DNA of 64,000 nucleotides from Vibrio injensis (GTDB lineage: Bacteria > Pseudomonadota > Gammaproteobacteria > Enterobacterales > Vibrionaceae): assembly GCF_001895205.1 (NCBI RefSeq), contig NZ_BDJF01000027.1, positions 310,001-374,000 of the forward strand, written 5' to 3'. The position numbers and the translations under genes were made by a program. Shown here piece by piece: positions 55,644 to 64,000 of the stretch. Position 1 is the stretch's first letter. Every line of letters begins with the position of its first letter. The notes below the pieces were generated by a model. That model was not told where the DNA came from. It did no database searches and saw only the letters and a list, made by a program, of their open reading frames with translations.

Positions 55644-56395
55644 ATTTAATTGAACTATCATGTAATTAATAATATATTCTAAAATAGAATATTTCGATAT
55701 TATTTTGGCGGTTTCCTAATCAACGGTAGTGCTCTACTAAATATTCTGATTAATTTTTTATTTTTGCGCAATCCAAGTTTATAAAAAGAAACCGCCCCAG
55801 CTCGGTTGATTATTGATTAAAACGACAAGTTTTAGACATACTTAGCATCAGAGCTTTGATCATATTATGTTCCTATAAGGCTGTGCTACTTCTTGGAAGA
55901 GCGAAAGCTACTATTCTCAGAATGGATAAGTATTGTAACAAGATCCCTTTTGCCATAAATGTCATTACTTCATATCTCAATGACGACTCTAAGTATTTGC
56001 TTGAGTAAGTTTGACAGTACTTAATTGTCAATTTTAGTCGAGAAACTTAACTTTGTCGCAATAATTTCGCGACTATCAGTATCAAGATGGAATATTTGCC
56101 AAACTCTGCGTTTGTCGTTTGTGCCGTATTTTTTGACTCCTCATTTACTTATTACTAATGACTAAGTGGTATTCACTCCTCTCGTTTTCATTTTGAATGA
56201 GATGTCAACATCTTTAGCGCGACAACCTATACAAGTGTAATATAATTACTGTAACTGAACATGCCTTTGTTGCATTAAACAATAATCATTCATCAAGCGG
56301 TGACAAGCTTATTAAAGCCTTATTGGTTGGTAGACGCTAAAGAAATCGAAGAGTTTTATTCTGAATTTAGGCATATACTCCTCGCTTATTCACTA
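55644..56395. other. Long AT-rich spacer with IS debris
   Basis: 750 bases with no gene. It contains an inverted pair GGCGGTTTC (55707-55715) / GAAACCGCC (55788-55796), and IS5-like end sequences GCCTTTGTTGCATTAAAC (56263-56280) and GTTTCG-type GAAACAAAGCC (56400-56410, reverse). It separates the machine operon from the sensor kinase. Confidence 0.45.
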
Positions 56396-56623
56396 TTACG
56401 AAACAAAGCCACGGAGCATGTGCAGCTCCAATATAGAGTTAATCATCCCTTGCAGCGTAAGCAATGGCATTGAGAAGAGTCGCTTAATAGTCAGTACCGT
56501 CGCAATCGGTCGATCACTGAAACGGTGTGTTCTCTCACGTTTGTTTTGTTTGTCTTGTTTCCAATCCCGTATCACATCTTCACCAATCCAGAAACTAAGA
56601 GAGCTATGATTGATTGAGGCTTT
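56396..56623 (-). pseudogene. Truncated IS5-family (IS903-like) transposase
   Basis: About 75 residues of transposase N-terminus: 'SLSFWIGEDVIRDW' and 'RFSDRPIATVLTIKRLF', then 'TLQGMINSILEL'. They match the start of IS903-type transposases (S-x-x-F-W-I-x-E-x-x-I, Y/F-S-D-x-A-I-x-T-x-L). The frame then runs into an IS end (GGCTTTGTTTCGTAA, reverse complement of 56396-56410), so the catalytic part was deleted. The frame extends left to 56794 without further match. Confidence 0.75.
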
Positions 56624-56840
56624 ACTATTTACAGCTGTTCGTTTTTTAACCCAGCTGAGGCATGTAGAGTGGCAGATCAGATCGTAGAGCCTTGCTTTAG
56701 TTCGTCTGACTTGCGCGGCAAGATTTCGCCAATGAAAGTTTGGTCTGAACAGAAAGGGTGTATGTTCAGTCACCATAGCAAATATAAGATTCATGGTATA
56801 TTATCAATTATAACCCTAATCATAGTCTAGATGGATAACT

Positions 56841-59800
56841 ATGTCATATAAGCTTTGTTTTATATTAATTTTTATTTTTTATGCGGGAAAAATAACTGCA
56901 GGAAATTTAGTTTATGAGTTATACCCTAGTGATATGGTGAAAAGGGAAATGAACTGTGAATTTGATTATAAAAATATAAGTGTAGGTCTTGTAAGAAATA
57001 TAGGTGAGCCATTTTTAATTAATTTTAGTAGTTATCTTTCAGGGATAGAAGTGGACCATGTTAATTTACTTATTCCATGTGCAAAAGACAAAATAAAGTA
57101 TGTTTTTTATGATTCAGTTAATGATGCTAAATCATCGATGGAGAAAGGTGAGATTCAATTTTTTATTTCAAGGAATAATACGGATTTTTCTGGCGACGAG
57201 TATAAAAAAATAAAGTTTCGTGATGATGAATATATAGGTTTAAATTTCAAAAATAAATCTTTTAAGCATGAGGAAGTTAAAATTGGTTATGTGGACGAAT
57301 GTTTTTATGAAGAGTTGTATAGCTATGGTTATAAAAATGTGGTTTGTATTAGCTATAGCAGTGAAAAAGATGCTTTTATAGATTTGATAAACAATAATAT
57401 TGACATTTTAGTAATAAAAAAAATATCAGAATCCTATTTTAGGAATAAATTTAGATTTAAAGATCAATATGATGTGATTTATTTTAAAAATGAGTTAAGT
57501 AATTATTTAATTTATCAGGATAAGGATAATGAAAGTTTTTTAGACCAAGAACGTTTAAAGTATAAATGGCAGCTTGTAAAAACCATATGGTCTAGAGATG
57601 TAAGTAATAATGAATTGACTACATTATCTGAAGATGAAAAAAAGTGGGTAGCTGAAGAATCTCCTATTATTAAAGTTTCATTTAATCATTCCTTTCCTCC
57701 TTACACTTTTTATGATTATTATGGTAATGAGTCGGGTATAATACCAGAGCTTCTTACATCTATAGGTATTAAAACAGGTTTAAGATTTCAGTGGGTAAAA
57801 ATTAATGATTTACCAGATATTGTTAAGAGTATAAAAGATGGTATCGTGGATATTGTACCTTTAGCTGCCTATAATGATGATTTTAAATCCAAGGTGTTAT
57901 TCTCAATTCCATTTTCATTTACAGATATATCTTCAGTAAGGCGGATTAAAGATGAAAAAGATGAAATAATAGCAATATCCAGTACGTATAGTTTACAATC
58001 TTATATTTCAAATAAGTTTCAAGATAAAAAAATTATTATTGCTAAAAATACATTATCCGCAGTTGAAATGGTTGCAAATGGGAAAGCAGATGTAGCGTAT
58101 GGATATAGTCATGTTATGGAGTTTTTAGTTGATATTTACTTTCCTGGTAGTCTAGTAAGTCATGTAATGCAATTTTCATATCCAGGAGACCTAAGATTTG
58201 CAATCAGTAAGGAAAATGATAATGCTAAATTGATACAGAGTATATTAGATAAAGCTATAGAGAATTTGGGATTTTCCTATGTTGATGGATTAACTGCGAA
58301 GTGGGACTCTTATTTAATAAACTCAAGTGAAGTATGGGTTGATAAAGAAAGAGAAATAAAAAAATACTATTATTTAATGTTGGCCTTATTATTTTCTATA
58401 TTGATCTATACTGTTTTTTATTTTATCAATGACTTCAAAAGAAAAAGACGATTAGCTGAATATGAATTTAAGTCTCGATTAATAGATGGTATCCCAATAC
58501 CAATTATTGTTCGAGACAATGAATCTAAACTTATTCATGTTAATAAGGCATTTACGGATTTTTATCTATCCACTGAAGAATTAGTTTTAGGAAAGAAGAC
58601 TTCTGAATATCGTAATGACTTTCTGGATGATGACTTTTTCATTAATAGTGAAATGGAGTTTTTTGAAATAATTAAAAATAGAGAGTCGGTCTATAAAGAA
58701 ATAACCCTGACCCGTAATGGAGAAAAATTAATATTAAATGAATGGTCTGTTCCCTATTACTATGATGGAAATATTTCAGGTGTGATTACGGGTTGGATTG
58801 ATATGACGGAAATAAATTATCTAAACTCGCAGCTCATTATCTCTAGAGATGAAGCATTAAAAGCCAACAGGGATAAATCAAACTTTATAGCAGTTATGAG
58901 CCATGAAATAAGAACCCCATTAAATGCTATTATTGGTTCATTAGAAGTTGCACTTATCGATAATGAAAAAAAATATCTTAACCAAGCATACACAGCATCA
59001 TTAGATTTAATGTATATTTTGAAAAGCATTCTAGATATTTCAAAGGTTGAATTTATATCTTCGGATTTAAATATTGAGTGTGTGAAAGTTAAAAGTTTAA
59101 TTGAGAGTGTTTCTTATATATTTAAACCATTATCTATAAGTAGAGGGATAGACTTTGTTATAGATATTTCAATAGACGATGATATTGAAATATACACGGA
59201 GGTTAATTATTTAAAACAAATATTGAACAATATAATAAGCAATGCAATAAAATACACTGACGTTGGTTCTGTGTCCGTTATTTGTTATTTAATGAATAAG
59301 GATATAAACATTGAGATAATTGATACTGGAATTGGGATGTCTCAACAGCAAATTAATAATTTTGAGCACCCATTTGTGACTGAATCAGTAAAAAATGATA
59401 GTTATGGATTAGGTTCATCGATTATACATAAATTATGTTCAACATTGAATATACAGTTGAATATAATAAGTGAAGTTAATCAAGGGAGTAAATTCCATTT
59501 AATTATTCCAAATGCATTTAAGTTAAAAGGTTTAATTAAAAATGACACAGGAAGTCAAGATGATATTGATTTAAAAGGAAAGAAAGTACTTGTTGTTGAT
59601 GATTATGAAATGAATTGCAATATAATTGAAAGACAACTAAATACTTTAAATATAGATGCAACAATATGCAGCAGTAGTATTGATGCTTGGAATTTAATCA
59701 TTCGTGATCAAACAAAGTTTGATTTAATAATTACAGATTGTTACATGCCAGAAATGACAGGTTTTGAGTTGAGTGAAGTTATTCGATCGTGGGAAGTTAA

Positions 59801-60260
59801 AAAAAATAAAAAACCTATACCTATATTAGGTTTCACCGCCAACGCTCAGCAAGAAACATTTTCATTATGTATAGAGTCTGGAATGAATGATTGTATATTT
59901 AAACCAGTAACACTTAAATTGTTAAAAGAAAAAATCATTGCGACATTACAAAAAAACTATTGTTTTGATATGATTAATATTTATCGCACATCACATGAAA
60001 TAGGTATGCCATTTGAAGAATTAATGGTATTAGTAAGCAATGCGTTAAAAGACGCTTATGACAATATCATGATGCCTAACAACTCTAGTGCTGATGTTTC
60101 AAATTTTATTCACAAATTAAAAGGCATAACTAAAATAATTGGTGATAAAAAAATCCTGGAGCTAATTAATGATTTTGAAAAATATAAAACGGAAGATGCA
60201 CTAGATGATATTTTATTAAGGCTTGAGTTTTTAATCGAAAATATAGATTTGTTAAAATAA
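56841..60260 (+). CDS. BvgS/EvgS-like hybrid sensor kinase
   Basis: 1139 residues. Signal peptide, two periplasmic solute-binding (Venus flytrap) domains (about 30-245 and 270-490), one membrane segment (about 510-532), PAS (about 543-660), HisKA with H688 in 'MSHEIRTPLNAIIG', ATPase domain ('NNIISNAIKYTD' near 795, 'DTGIGM' near 827), receiver with D920/D921 and phospho-acceptor D966 in 'IITDCYMPEM', and HPt with H1091 in 'IHKLKGI'. This is the full BvgS phosphorelay. Only one periplasmic VFT is usually more degenerate; here the first is the less typical. It is followed 16 bases later by its response regulator. Confidence 0.93.
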   Translation: MSYKLCFILIFIFYAGKITAGNLVYELYPSDMVKREMNCEFDYKNISVGLVRNIGEPFLINFSSYLSGIEVDHVNLLIPCAKDKIKYVFYDSVNDAKSSMEKGEIQFFISRNNTDFSGDEYKKIKFRDDEYIGLNFKNKSFKHEEVKIGYVDECFYEELYSYGYKNVVCISYSSEKDAFIDLINNNIDILVIKKISESYFRNKFRFKDQYDVIYFKNELSNYLIYQDKDNESFLDQERLKYKWQLVKTIWSRDVSNNELTTLSEDEKKWVAEESPIIKVSFNHSFPPYTFYDYYGNESGIIPELLTSIGIKTGLRFQWVKINDLPDIVKSIKDGIVDIVPLAAYNDDFKSKVLFSIPFSFTDISSVRRIKDEKDEIIAISSTYSLQSYISNKFQDKKIIIAKNTLSAVEMVANGKADVAYGYSHVMEFLVDIYFPGSLVSHVMQFSYPGDLRFAISKENDNAKLIQSILDKAIENLGFSYVDGLTAKWDSYLINSSEVWVDKEREIKKYYYLMLALLFSILIYTVFYFINDFKRKRRLAEYEFKSRLIDGIPIPIIVRDNESKLIHVNKAFTDFYLSTEELVLGKKTSEYRNDFLDDDFFINSEMEFFEIIKNRESVYKEITLTRNGEKLILNEWSVPYYYDGNISGVITGWIDMTEINYLNSQLIISRDEALKANRDKSNFIAVMSHEIRTPLNAIIGSLEVALIDNEKKYLNQAYTASLDLMYILKSILDISKVEFISSDLNIECVKVKSLIESVSYIFKPLSISRGIDFVIDISIDDDIEIYTEVNYLKQILNNIISNAIKYTDVGSVSVICYLMNKDINIEIIDTGIGMSQQQINNFEHPFVTESVKNDSYGLGSSIIHKLCSTLNIQLNIISEVNQGSKFHLIIPNAFKLKGLIKNDTGSQDDIDLKGKKVLVVDDYEMNCNIIERQLNTLNIDATICSSSIDAWNLIIRDQTKFDLIITDCYMPEMTGFELSEVIRSWEVKKNKKPIPILGFTANAQQETFSLCIESGMNDCIFKPVTLKLLKEKIIATLQKNYCFDMINIYRTSHEIGMPFEELMVLVSNALKDAYDNIMMPNNSSADVSNFIHKLKGITKIIGDKKILELINDFEKYKTEDALDDILLRLEFLIENIDLLK

Positions 60261-60276
60261 ATTTTGAGGGTAACTT

Positions 60277-60879
60277 ATGGCTAAGTTTTTACTGGTAGAT
60301 GATCACTCTATAATAAGAGAGTTTTTAAAGAACATGCTAGTATCTATGGGGCATGAAATAGTCGATGAAGCAAAAACAGGCATAGAAGCGATAAAAAAAA
60401 TTAAGGATTTAAATCCTCATTTTGTTATTTTAGATGTCGGTATACCTGAGCTTGACGGATTTGAAGTTATTAAGCGCTGCCCATCAAATGAAGAATTGAA
60501 TTATATTATATTTTCTTCTATGCCAGTTAATAACATCAAAGAACAATTTAGTCAGTTTAGTGGTATATCCATTATATCAAAACAAGAAGATGTATATGAT
60601 ATAAAAAGAATGTTAGGTTCATTTATAAACAAAACCAGCTTGACATATAATAATCAACAAAATTCTTCAAATTCAGAAAATGCCACATATAACTTATCCT
60701 CACGAGAGTTACTGGTATTAAAGTACTTGTCTCAGGGGTATAGGAATAAAGAAATAGCTAACATATTAATGATTAGTGAGAAAACAGTAAGTACCTATAA
60801 AAAAAGAATAATGGATAAACTCGGTTGTTCAACAATATCAAGCCTTATATTATTCTCACACAGAAATAATATTTTATAA
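60277..60879 (+). CDS. BvgA/EvgA-like response regulator
   Basis: 200 residues. Receiver with D8-D9, phospho-acceptor D53 in 'FVILDVGIPELDGF' and the conserved Lys in 'IISKQED'. A LuxR/NarL HTH (about 140-195, 'LSSRELLVLKYLSQGYRN', 'ISEKTVSTYKKRIMDKL') follows. It takes phosphate from the HPt domain of the BvgS-like kinase. Its HTH is nearly identical to that of the stand-alone protein at 48502. It probably controls the T3SS operon. Confidence 0.93.
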   Translation: MAKFLLVDDHSIIREFLKNMLVSMGHEIVDEAKTGIEAIKKIKDLNPHFVILDVGIPELDGFEVIKRCPSNEELNYIIFSSMPVNNIKEQFSQFSGISIISKQEDVYDIKRMLGSFINKTSLTYNNQQNSSNSENATYNLSSRELLVLKYLSQGYRNKEIANILMISEKTVSTYKKRIMDKLGCSTISSLILFSHRNNIL

Positions 60880-61315
60880 TTGTATTACTACAGCAAAACA
60901 ATGCTTATTTCATCAACTTGATGTCGAGTATTGTACTCCGTGTCGAGGGTTAAACCGTTGCCATGGACGGTGAAATTTCACGATGTTTATAGGACCAAAA
61001 CCAGGTTGGTCTAACACACTATCTACTTTATTAGCTCAACGCTCTTGAAGGCCAGTTGTAGGCTAAGGGTAACTAGAACGCATAGGTGCAATTACGCTAT
61101 TAGCTTGAAGTCAATAGAAAAAATTGCTTTACCTGAACACAAAGATGTAGGAATTTTCCTAAACATTTGTGATCCATTAGATGCTTTTCATTTTTGGTAA
61201 TAATATTTCAGTCATTAGTTGTTGTCTTATGTTGAATGTGACGTCAAGAAAGCGTTTGCATTGAATGGTTAAGACGATCTTAAGATGCTTGGTCATTATG
61301 ATTAAATGGGTTTAT
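60880..61315. other. Intergenic spacer
   Basis: About 430 bases without a gene or clear repeat. Composition is less AT-biased than the flanks between about 60930 and 61110, so this may be inserted or degraded foreign sequence. It carries the promoter of the VtrB-like regulator. Confidence 0.35.
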
Positions 61316-61852
61316 ATGAGTGATAGATACTATCTTTTGGGTGAAACAGTAGCCTTTGACACATTGAAAAGAGAAATAACCGTAAATGAGAATGTTTACA
61401 ATTTAGGGGGAAGAGAGTCTGACCTTTTAAAATTACTGTGTGAAAACCAAAATCAAGTATTGAAAAAACAAGATATACATATGAAAGTATGGGGCAGTAT
61501 TTATGTCAGCGATACATCTCTGACAAAAGCCATCTCTAATTTAAGAAAGCAGCTTAGAGTGATTAATGGATTAGATTGTAGTATAAAGACCGTGCCTAAA
61601 GAGGGTTATGTTTTGATATCTGATAATTTATTAATGACAAAGTCTTCAGTGTCAGTCCAACAGGAAAAAACTGAAATTTTTGAAGATGTGCCTGAAAAAA
61701 GAAGTGACAATTTCCACGTTGAGTTTGAAAGTAAGGGAAAAAAAATTAAAAACTTCTTTGGTGACAGTATTTTTTATATATTATTTACATCTGTTTTTTC
61801 ATCATCAATAACCTTTCTTGTCAACTACACATTAGGGTGGCATTATTTGTGA
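61316..61852 (+). CDS. Membrane-anchored ToxR-type regulator, VtrB-like
   Basis: About 178 residues. N-terminal OmpR/ToxR winged helix (about 1-100: 'LGGRESDLLKLLCENQNQVL', 'VWGSIYVSDTSLTKAISNLRKQL', 'IKTVPKEGYVLI'), a linker, and one membrane segment near the C-terminus ('SIFYILFTSVFSSSITFLVNY') with almost no periplasmic tail. That layout is that of VtrB, the direct activator of T3SS2 genes in V. parahaemolyticus. VtrA, its upstream partner, has a periplasmic domain, which this protein lacks. The open frame reaches 61265; 61316 or 61298 are the likely starts. Confidence 0.75.
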   Translation: MSDRYYLLGETVAFDTLKREITVNENVYNLGGRESDLLKLLCENQNQVLKKQDIHMKVWGSIYVSDTSLTKAISNLRKQLRVINGLDCSIKTVPKEGYVLISDNLLMTKSSVSVQQEKTEIFEDVPEKRSDNFHVEFESKGKKIKNFFGDSIFYILFTSVFSSSITFLVNYTLGWHYL

Positions 61853-61935
61853 AATTTAATGGTTTTTGTATGTTTTTTTACTAATAGCTATGACACCATC
61901 TAATCATTATTTTATTATTAGATGGGGCGCTAGCA

Positions 61936-64000
61936 ATGTTGAATTTTTTGGGATTAAAAAATAAAGAAGAATCCATAGAAATTGAATTGATTAATAATAC
62001 GGATAACGAAAAAGAGCGAAGTGAAGCTATTGATTTATTTAAAAAAATAAAAAACATCAGAAATGACGAAATGATAGAAGAAGGGCCTAATCTATCAATG
62101 TTCAATCCTAATCTGAGTTTAAACGTAAAAAAAATATTGCTAGGTAGTTTATTATTTTCAGGAACTATACATTCAAAAAATTCATATCAGTCTGGCAATA
62201 ATAAAAGTTTAGACTTCGATGAAAATTTTACATCAACAAAATTAAGTCACCGATCACTTCGGCATGCTATATTTCCTTCAACTACCATAAAGCCGATAGC
62301 TCAAGATGATGTAAAGATAGTTAAACTATTCGATTTCTCTTGTTTAAATAATGGAGAAGATTTAAGTTTTTCAAAAATAATACGTCAAATTGGAAAAACA
62401 TTACAACAACCGATAACGACTATGGCTATAGAAAGTCAGAATGTTCTTAGTTGGAATAGAGGCGTTGGCTGCCCTCAGCAAGAAAAGATACAGGACATCA
62501 CTCGTATTACTAAAGAAATTGATTCGATTGTTTCTCAAGTTGTCACTTTGCTTCCGGGGAGTAATGCTTTGGCTATCGCTCAGTATATCGTTGGCCCTCT
62601 TCTAATATTCGCTGCTAATGATCTTGAAGGTAAGCCTACGTCGCCTGAAGATGAACTGAATCTAATAGAACAAATTATTCAACAAGCCAAGGCATCTATT
62701 AGCACTAGTAGTCATATTGAACAGCAACACCTACGCACTAACCCATTGGGTGAGTCTCATTCTATATCAGTAGATCTTCCCAAGTTTAGTATTCATAATG
62801 GCATTAATCATATACCTATTAAAATAAATGGAAACCATGAGTTAGTGCAGATAAACATCAATAATGGTAAGTTATTGGCAGTTTTTCCTACAGGGGAAAA
62901 CGGTATAAATGATCACCGTGAAGTATATTTTAATTATTTGGACCGAGAGTGGAGATTGACCGGAAACGGTAAACTTAATCGCTTTAGTAAAAAAGAACAA
63001 CGTTTAGCACATGAACTATCTATTTATTCTACTCACTATCATAGGAAGGTTGATGAGGCGTTCCATGTGTATGGTGTTAAAAATCCTTTTTCTGAAAAAC
63101 CGTTATATTTAAATGTTATAGATCTATGCGGACGATTAGTTCCATATCGACGCGATTTAGTTACAGGTAAGGAATTTATTTATGACTTCATGGTTCCTAC
63201 ATCTTCTGCTCATGAAGTAGAAAATCGATTTGGCGAATGGCATCTTAAATCAAAGCATACTCTTAATGTCTCATCTGCATTAAAATCATCAATTAATCAA
63301 TATGGAATTGAACCATTAAAAATCAGTTCAGATGAGTTATCTTCACCAAATCACATTGGAATTCAGTTTTCTCGGAGTGGAAAATCTGTAATAAAGATTG
63401 ATAATAATTATTATCTGGTCACTCAGCAGGGAAAGCAACTTCACCTAGGACATCGGAAAAACTTCCCGATTAATTTGAGAAAAATCAACAATCATGAAGT
63501 CAGAATAGAATTATCTGAAATGATATCGTCAGACAACAAAGCATTTAATTTATCAGATGTACCTATAATTAATGGACCTTGGAAAAATCGTATAGCACAT
63601 CGGTTGATTAGTAAGTCTCTACCTATTGCGAAAGCTAAGATTAAAAATTCCTTAGAAATTATGAATAATCCTCAGTTTAACGATCAAGTTAAACTGGCAC
63701 AAAATGCATACTTTGGCCGAGGATTTTCAGAAAACCCTCAAGGCCTAACGAAGTTACACCATACGCTATTTCAAATGGACTATGACTTAGGGCGTATCAG
63801 CAAGAAAAATTTTAATTTTATGCGTCATACTGGTGGGCATGTCACTGTAGCTGAGTTATCCAAAGAGCAGTATCGATTGTTAGATAAAAAACCTAATAGC
63901 AAGATTATAAACGTAGGGCGTGATGGATTTTATACTTATTATCAGAGAATGGGAAAAAGTAAATCAGCAGTCGCTGATTTATTGATTCATGAATTATCTC
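61936..64000 (+). CDS. Large island protein, probable effector with metallopeptidase-like C-terminus (cut by window edge)
   Basis: At least 688 codons, open to the window end. Residues about 1-60 are charged and helical. The middle has 'FDFSCLNNGEDLSFSKII' and a hydrophobic 'ALAIAQYIVGPLLIFAAN' near residues 213-230. The C-terminus ('NAYFGRGFSEN', 'INVGRDGFYTYYQ', 'SAVADLLIHELS') looks like M35-type or related zinc peptidases, in which A-Y-F-G precedes L-I-H-E-L-S-H. The visible sequence ends at H-E-L-S; the predicted second His is the next residue. It lies next to the VtrB-like gene, so a T3SS effector role is inferred. Confidence 0.5.
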   Translation, partial: MLNFLGLKNKEESIEIELINNTDNEKERSEAIDLFKKIKNIRNDEMIEEGPNLSMFNPNLSLNVKKILLGSLLFSGTIHSKNSYQSGNNKSLDFDENFTSTKLSHRSLRHAIFPSTTIKPIAQDDVKIVKLFDFSCLNNGEDLSFSKIIRQIGKTLQQPITTMAIESQNVLSWNRGVGCPQQEKIQDITRITKEIDSIVSQVVTLLPGSNALAIAQYIVGPLLIFAANDLEGKPTSPEDELNLIEQIIQQAKASISTSSHIEQQHLRTNPLGESHSISVDLPKFSIHNGINHIPIKINGNHELVQININNGKLLAVFPTGENGINDHREVYFNYLDREWRLTGNGKLNRFSKKEQRLAHELSIYSTHYHRKVDEAFHVYGVKNPFSEKPLYLNVIDLCGRLVPYRRDLVTGKEFIYDFMVPTSSAHEVENRFGEWHLKSKHTLNVSSALKSSINQYGIEPLKISSDELSSPNHIGIQFSRSGKSVIKIDNNYYLVTQQGKQLHLGHRKNFPINLRKINNHEVRIELSEMISSDNKAFNLSDVPIINGPWKNRIAHRLISKSLPIAKAKIKNSLEIMNNPQFNDQVKLAQNAYFGRGFSENPQGLTKLHHTLFQMDYDLGRISKKNFNFMRHTGGHVTVAELSKEQYRLLDKKPNSKIINVGRDGFYTYYQRMGKSKSAVADLLIHELS

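Noticed and set aside
55707..55811. Inverted and direct pieces around GGCGGTTTC as an IS or integron element
   Set aside because: The arms are only nine bases and the outer parts do not nest, so no element can be defined.
1..64000. CRISPR arrays, tRNA and rRNA genes
   Set aside because: No regularly spaced direct repeats and no cloverleaf or rRNA sequence was seen on either strand.

Overview
The window looks like Vibrio, most likely the second chromosome. The evidence is the set and order of housekeeping genes (mtlA-mtlD-mltR, rbsDACBKR, a glpT next to a chitin-active monooxygenase, a Fur-box TonB receptor, long-form RluA, VF530, DUF3012, DUF3820), two ERIC-like elements of the form common in Vibrio intergenic spacers, and a type III secretion cluster whose gene order matches the T3SS2 of V. 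parahaemolyticus as I remember it. The species cannot be named from sequence alone.

Region 1 (1-23.4 kb) is ordinary chromosome. It holds a partial membrane sensor, a LysR/NAD(P)-oxidoreductase pair, an SMR efflux pump beside a membrane protein with a permuted papain-like C-terminal domain, VirK/YbjX, VF530, an MFS transporter, a glutathione transferase, lipoate ligase, a two-component system, a K+ channel, a Gfo/Idh/MocA oxidoreductase, the mannitol PTS operon, an M23 peptidase overlapping a bactofilin gene, an RluA-type pseudouridine synthase, and a LysE/Lrp pair.

Region 2 (23.4-45.6 kb) is sugar and nutrient uptake. The ribose operon has a perfect RbsR-like palindrome and a CRP-like site upstream. 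The sorbitol locus has divergent gutQ, srlAEBD-gutM-srlR, and then a second complete set of EIIC-EIIBC-EIIA genes. In that second set the EIIA lacks the phosphoryl-accepting histidine. glpT, a secreted AA10 chitin monooxygenase, a Fur-controlled TonB receptor, a LysR regulator divergent from a strongly diverged PurA paralogue, and a DUF3820 protein follow.

Region 3 (45.6-64 kb) is an AT-rich pathogenicity island. Two unrecognised proteins on the minus strand (probable effector or effector-associated) and a stand-alone LuxR-type DNA-binding protein lie divergent from a tightly packed operon: needle/rod protein, SctR, SctT, a small protein, SctC, SctN, SctO-like, a SctP-position protein, SctS and a class I chaperone. 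An IS5-family remnant separates this operon from a BvgS-like hybrid kinase with its BvgA-like regulator and a VtrB-like membrane-anchored winged-helix regulator. A large open reading frame that runs off the right edge may be a metallopeptidase-type effector. The remaining structural genes (SctJ, SctQ, SctU, SctV, SctD, translocon) are not in the window and probably lie to the right.

The most unusual idea in the window is regulatory. A T3SS2-type operon is flanked by a BvgAS-like phosphorelay and by a receiver-less protein whose DNA-binding domain is nearly the same as that of the response regulator. VtrA/VtrC-type genes are not seen where they would be expected.
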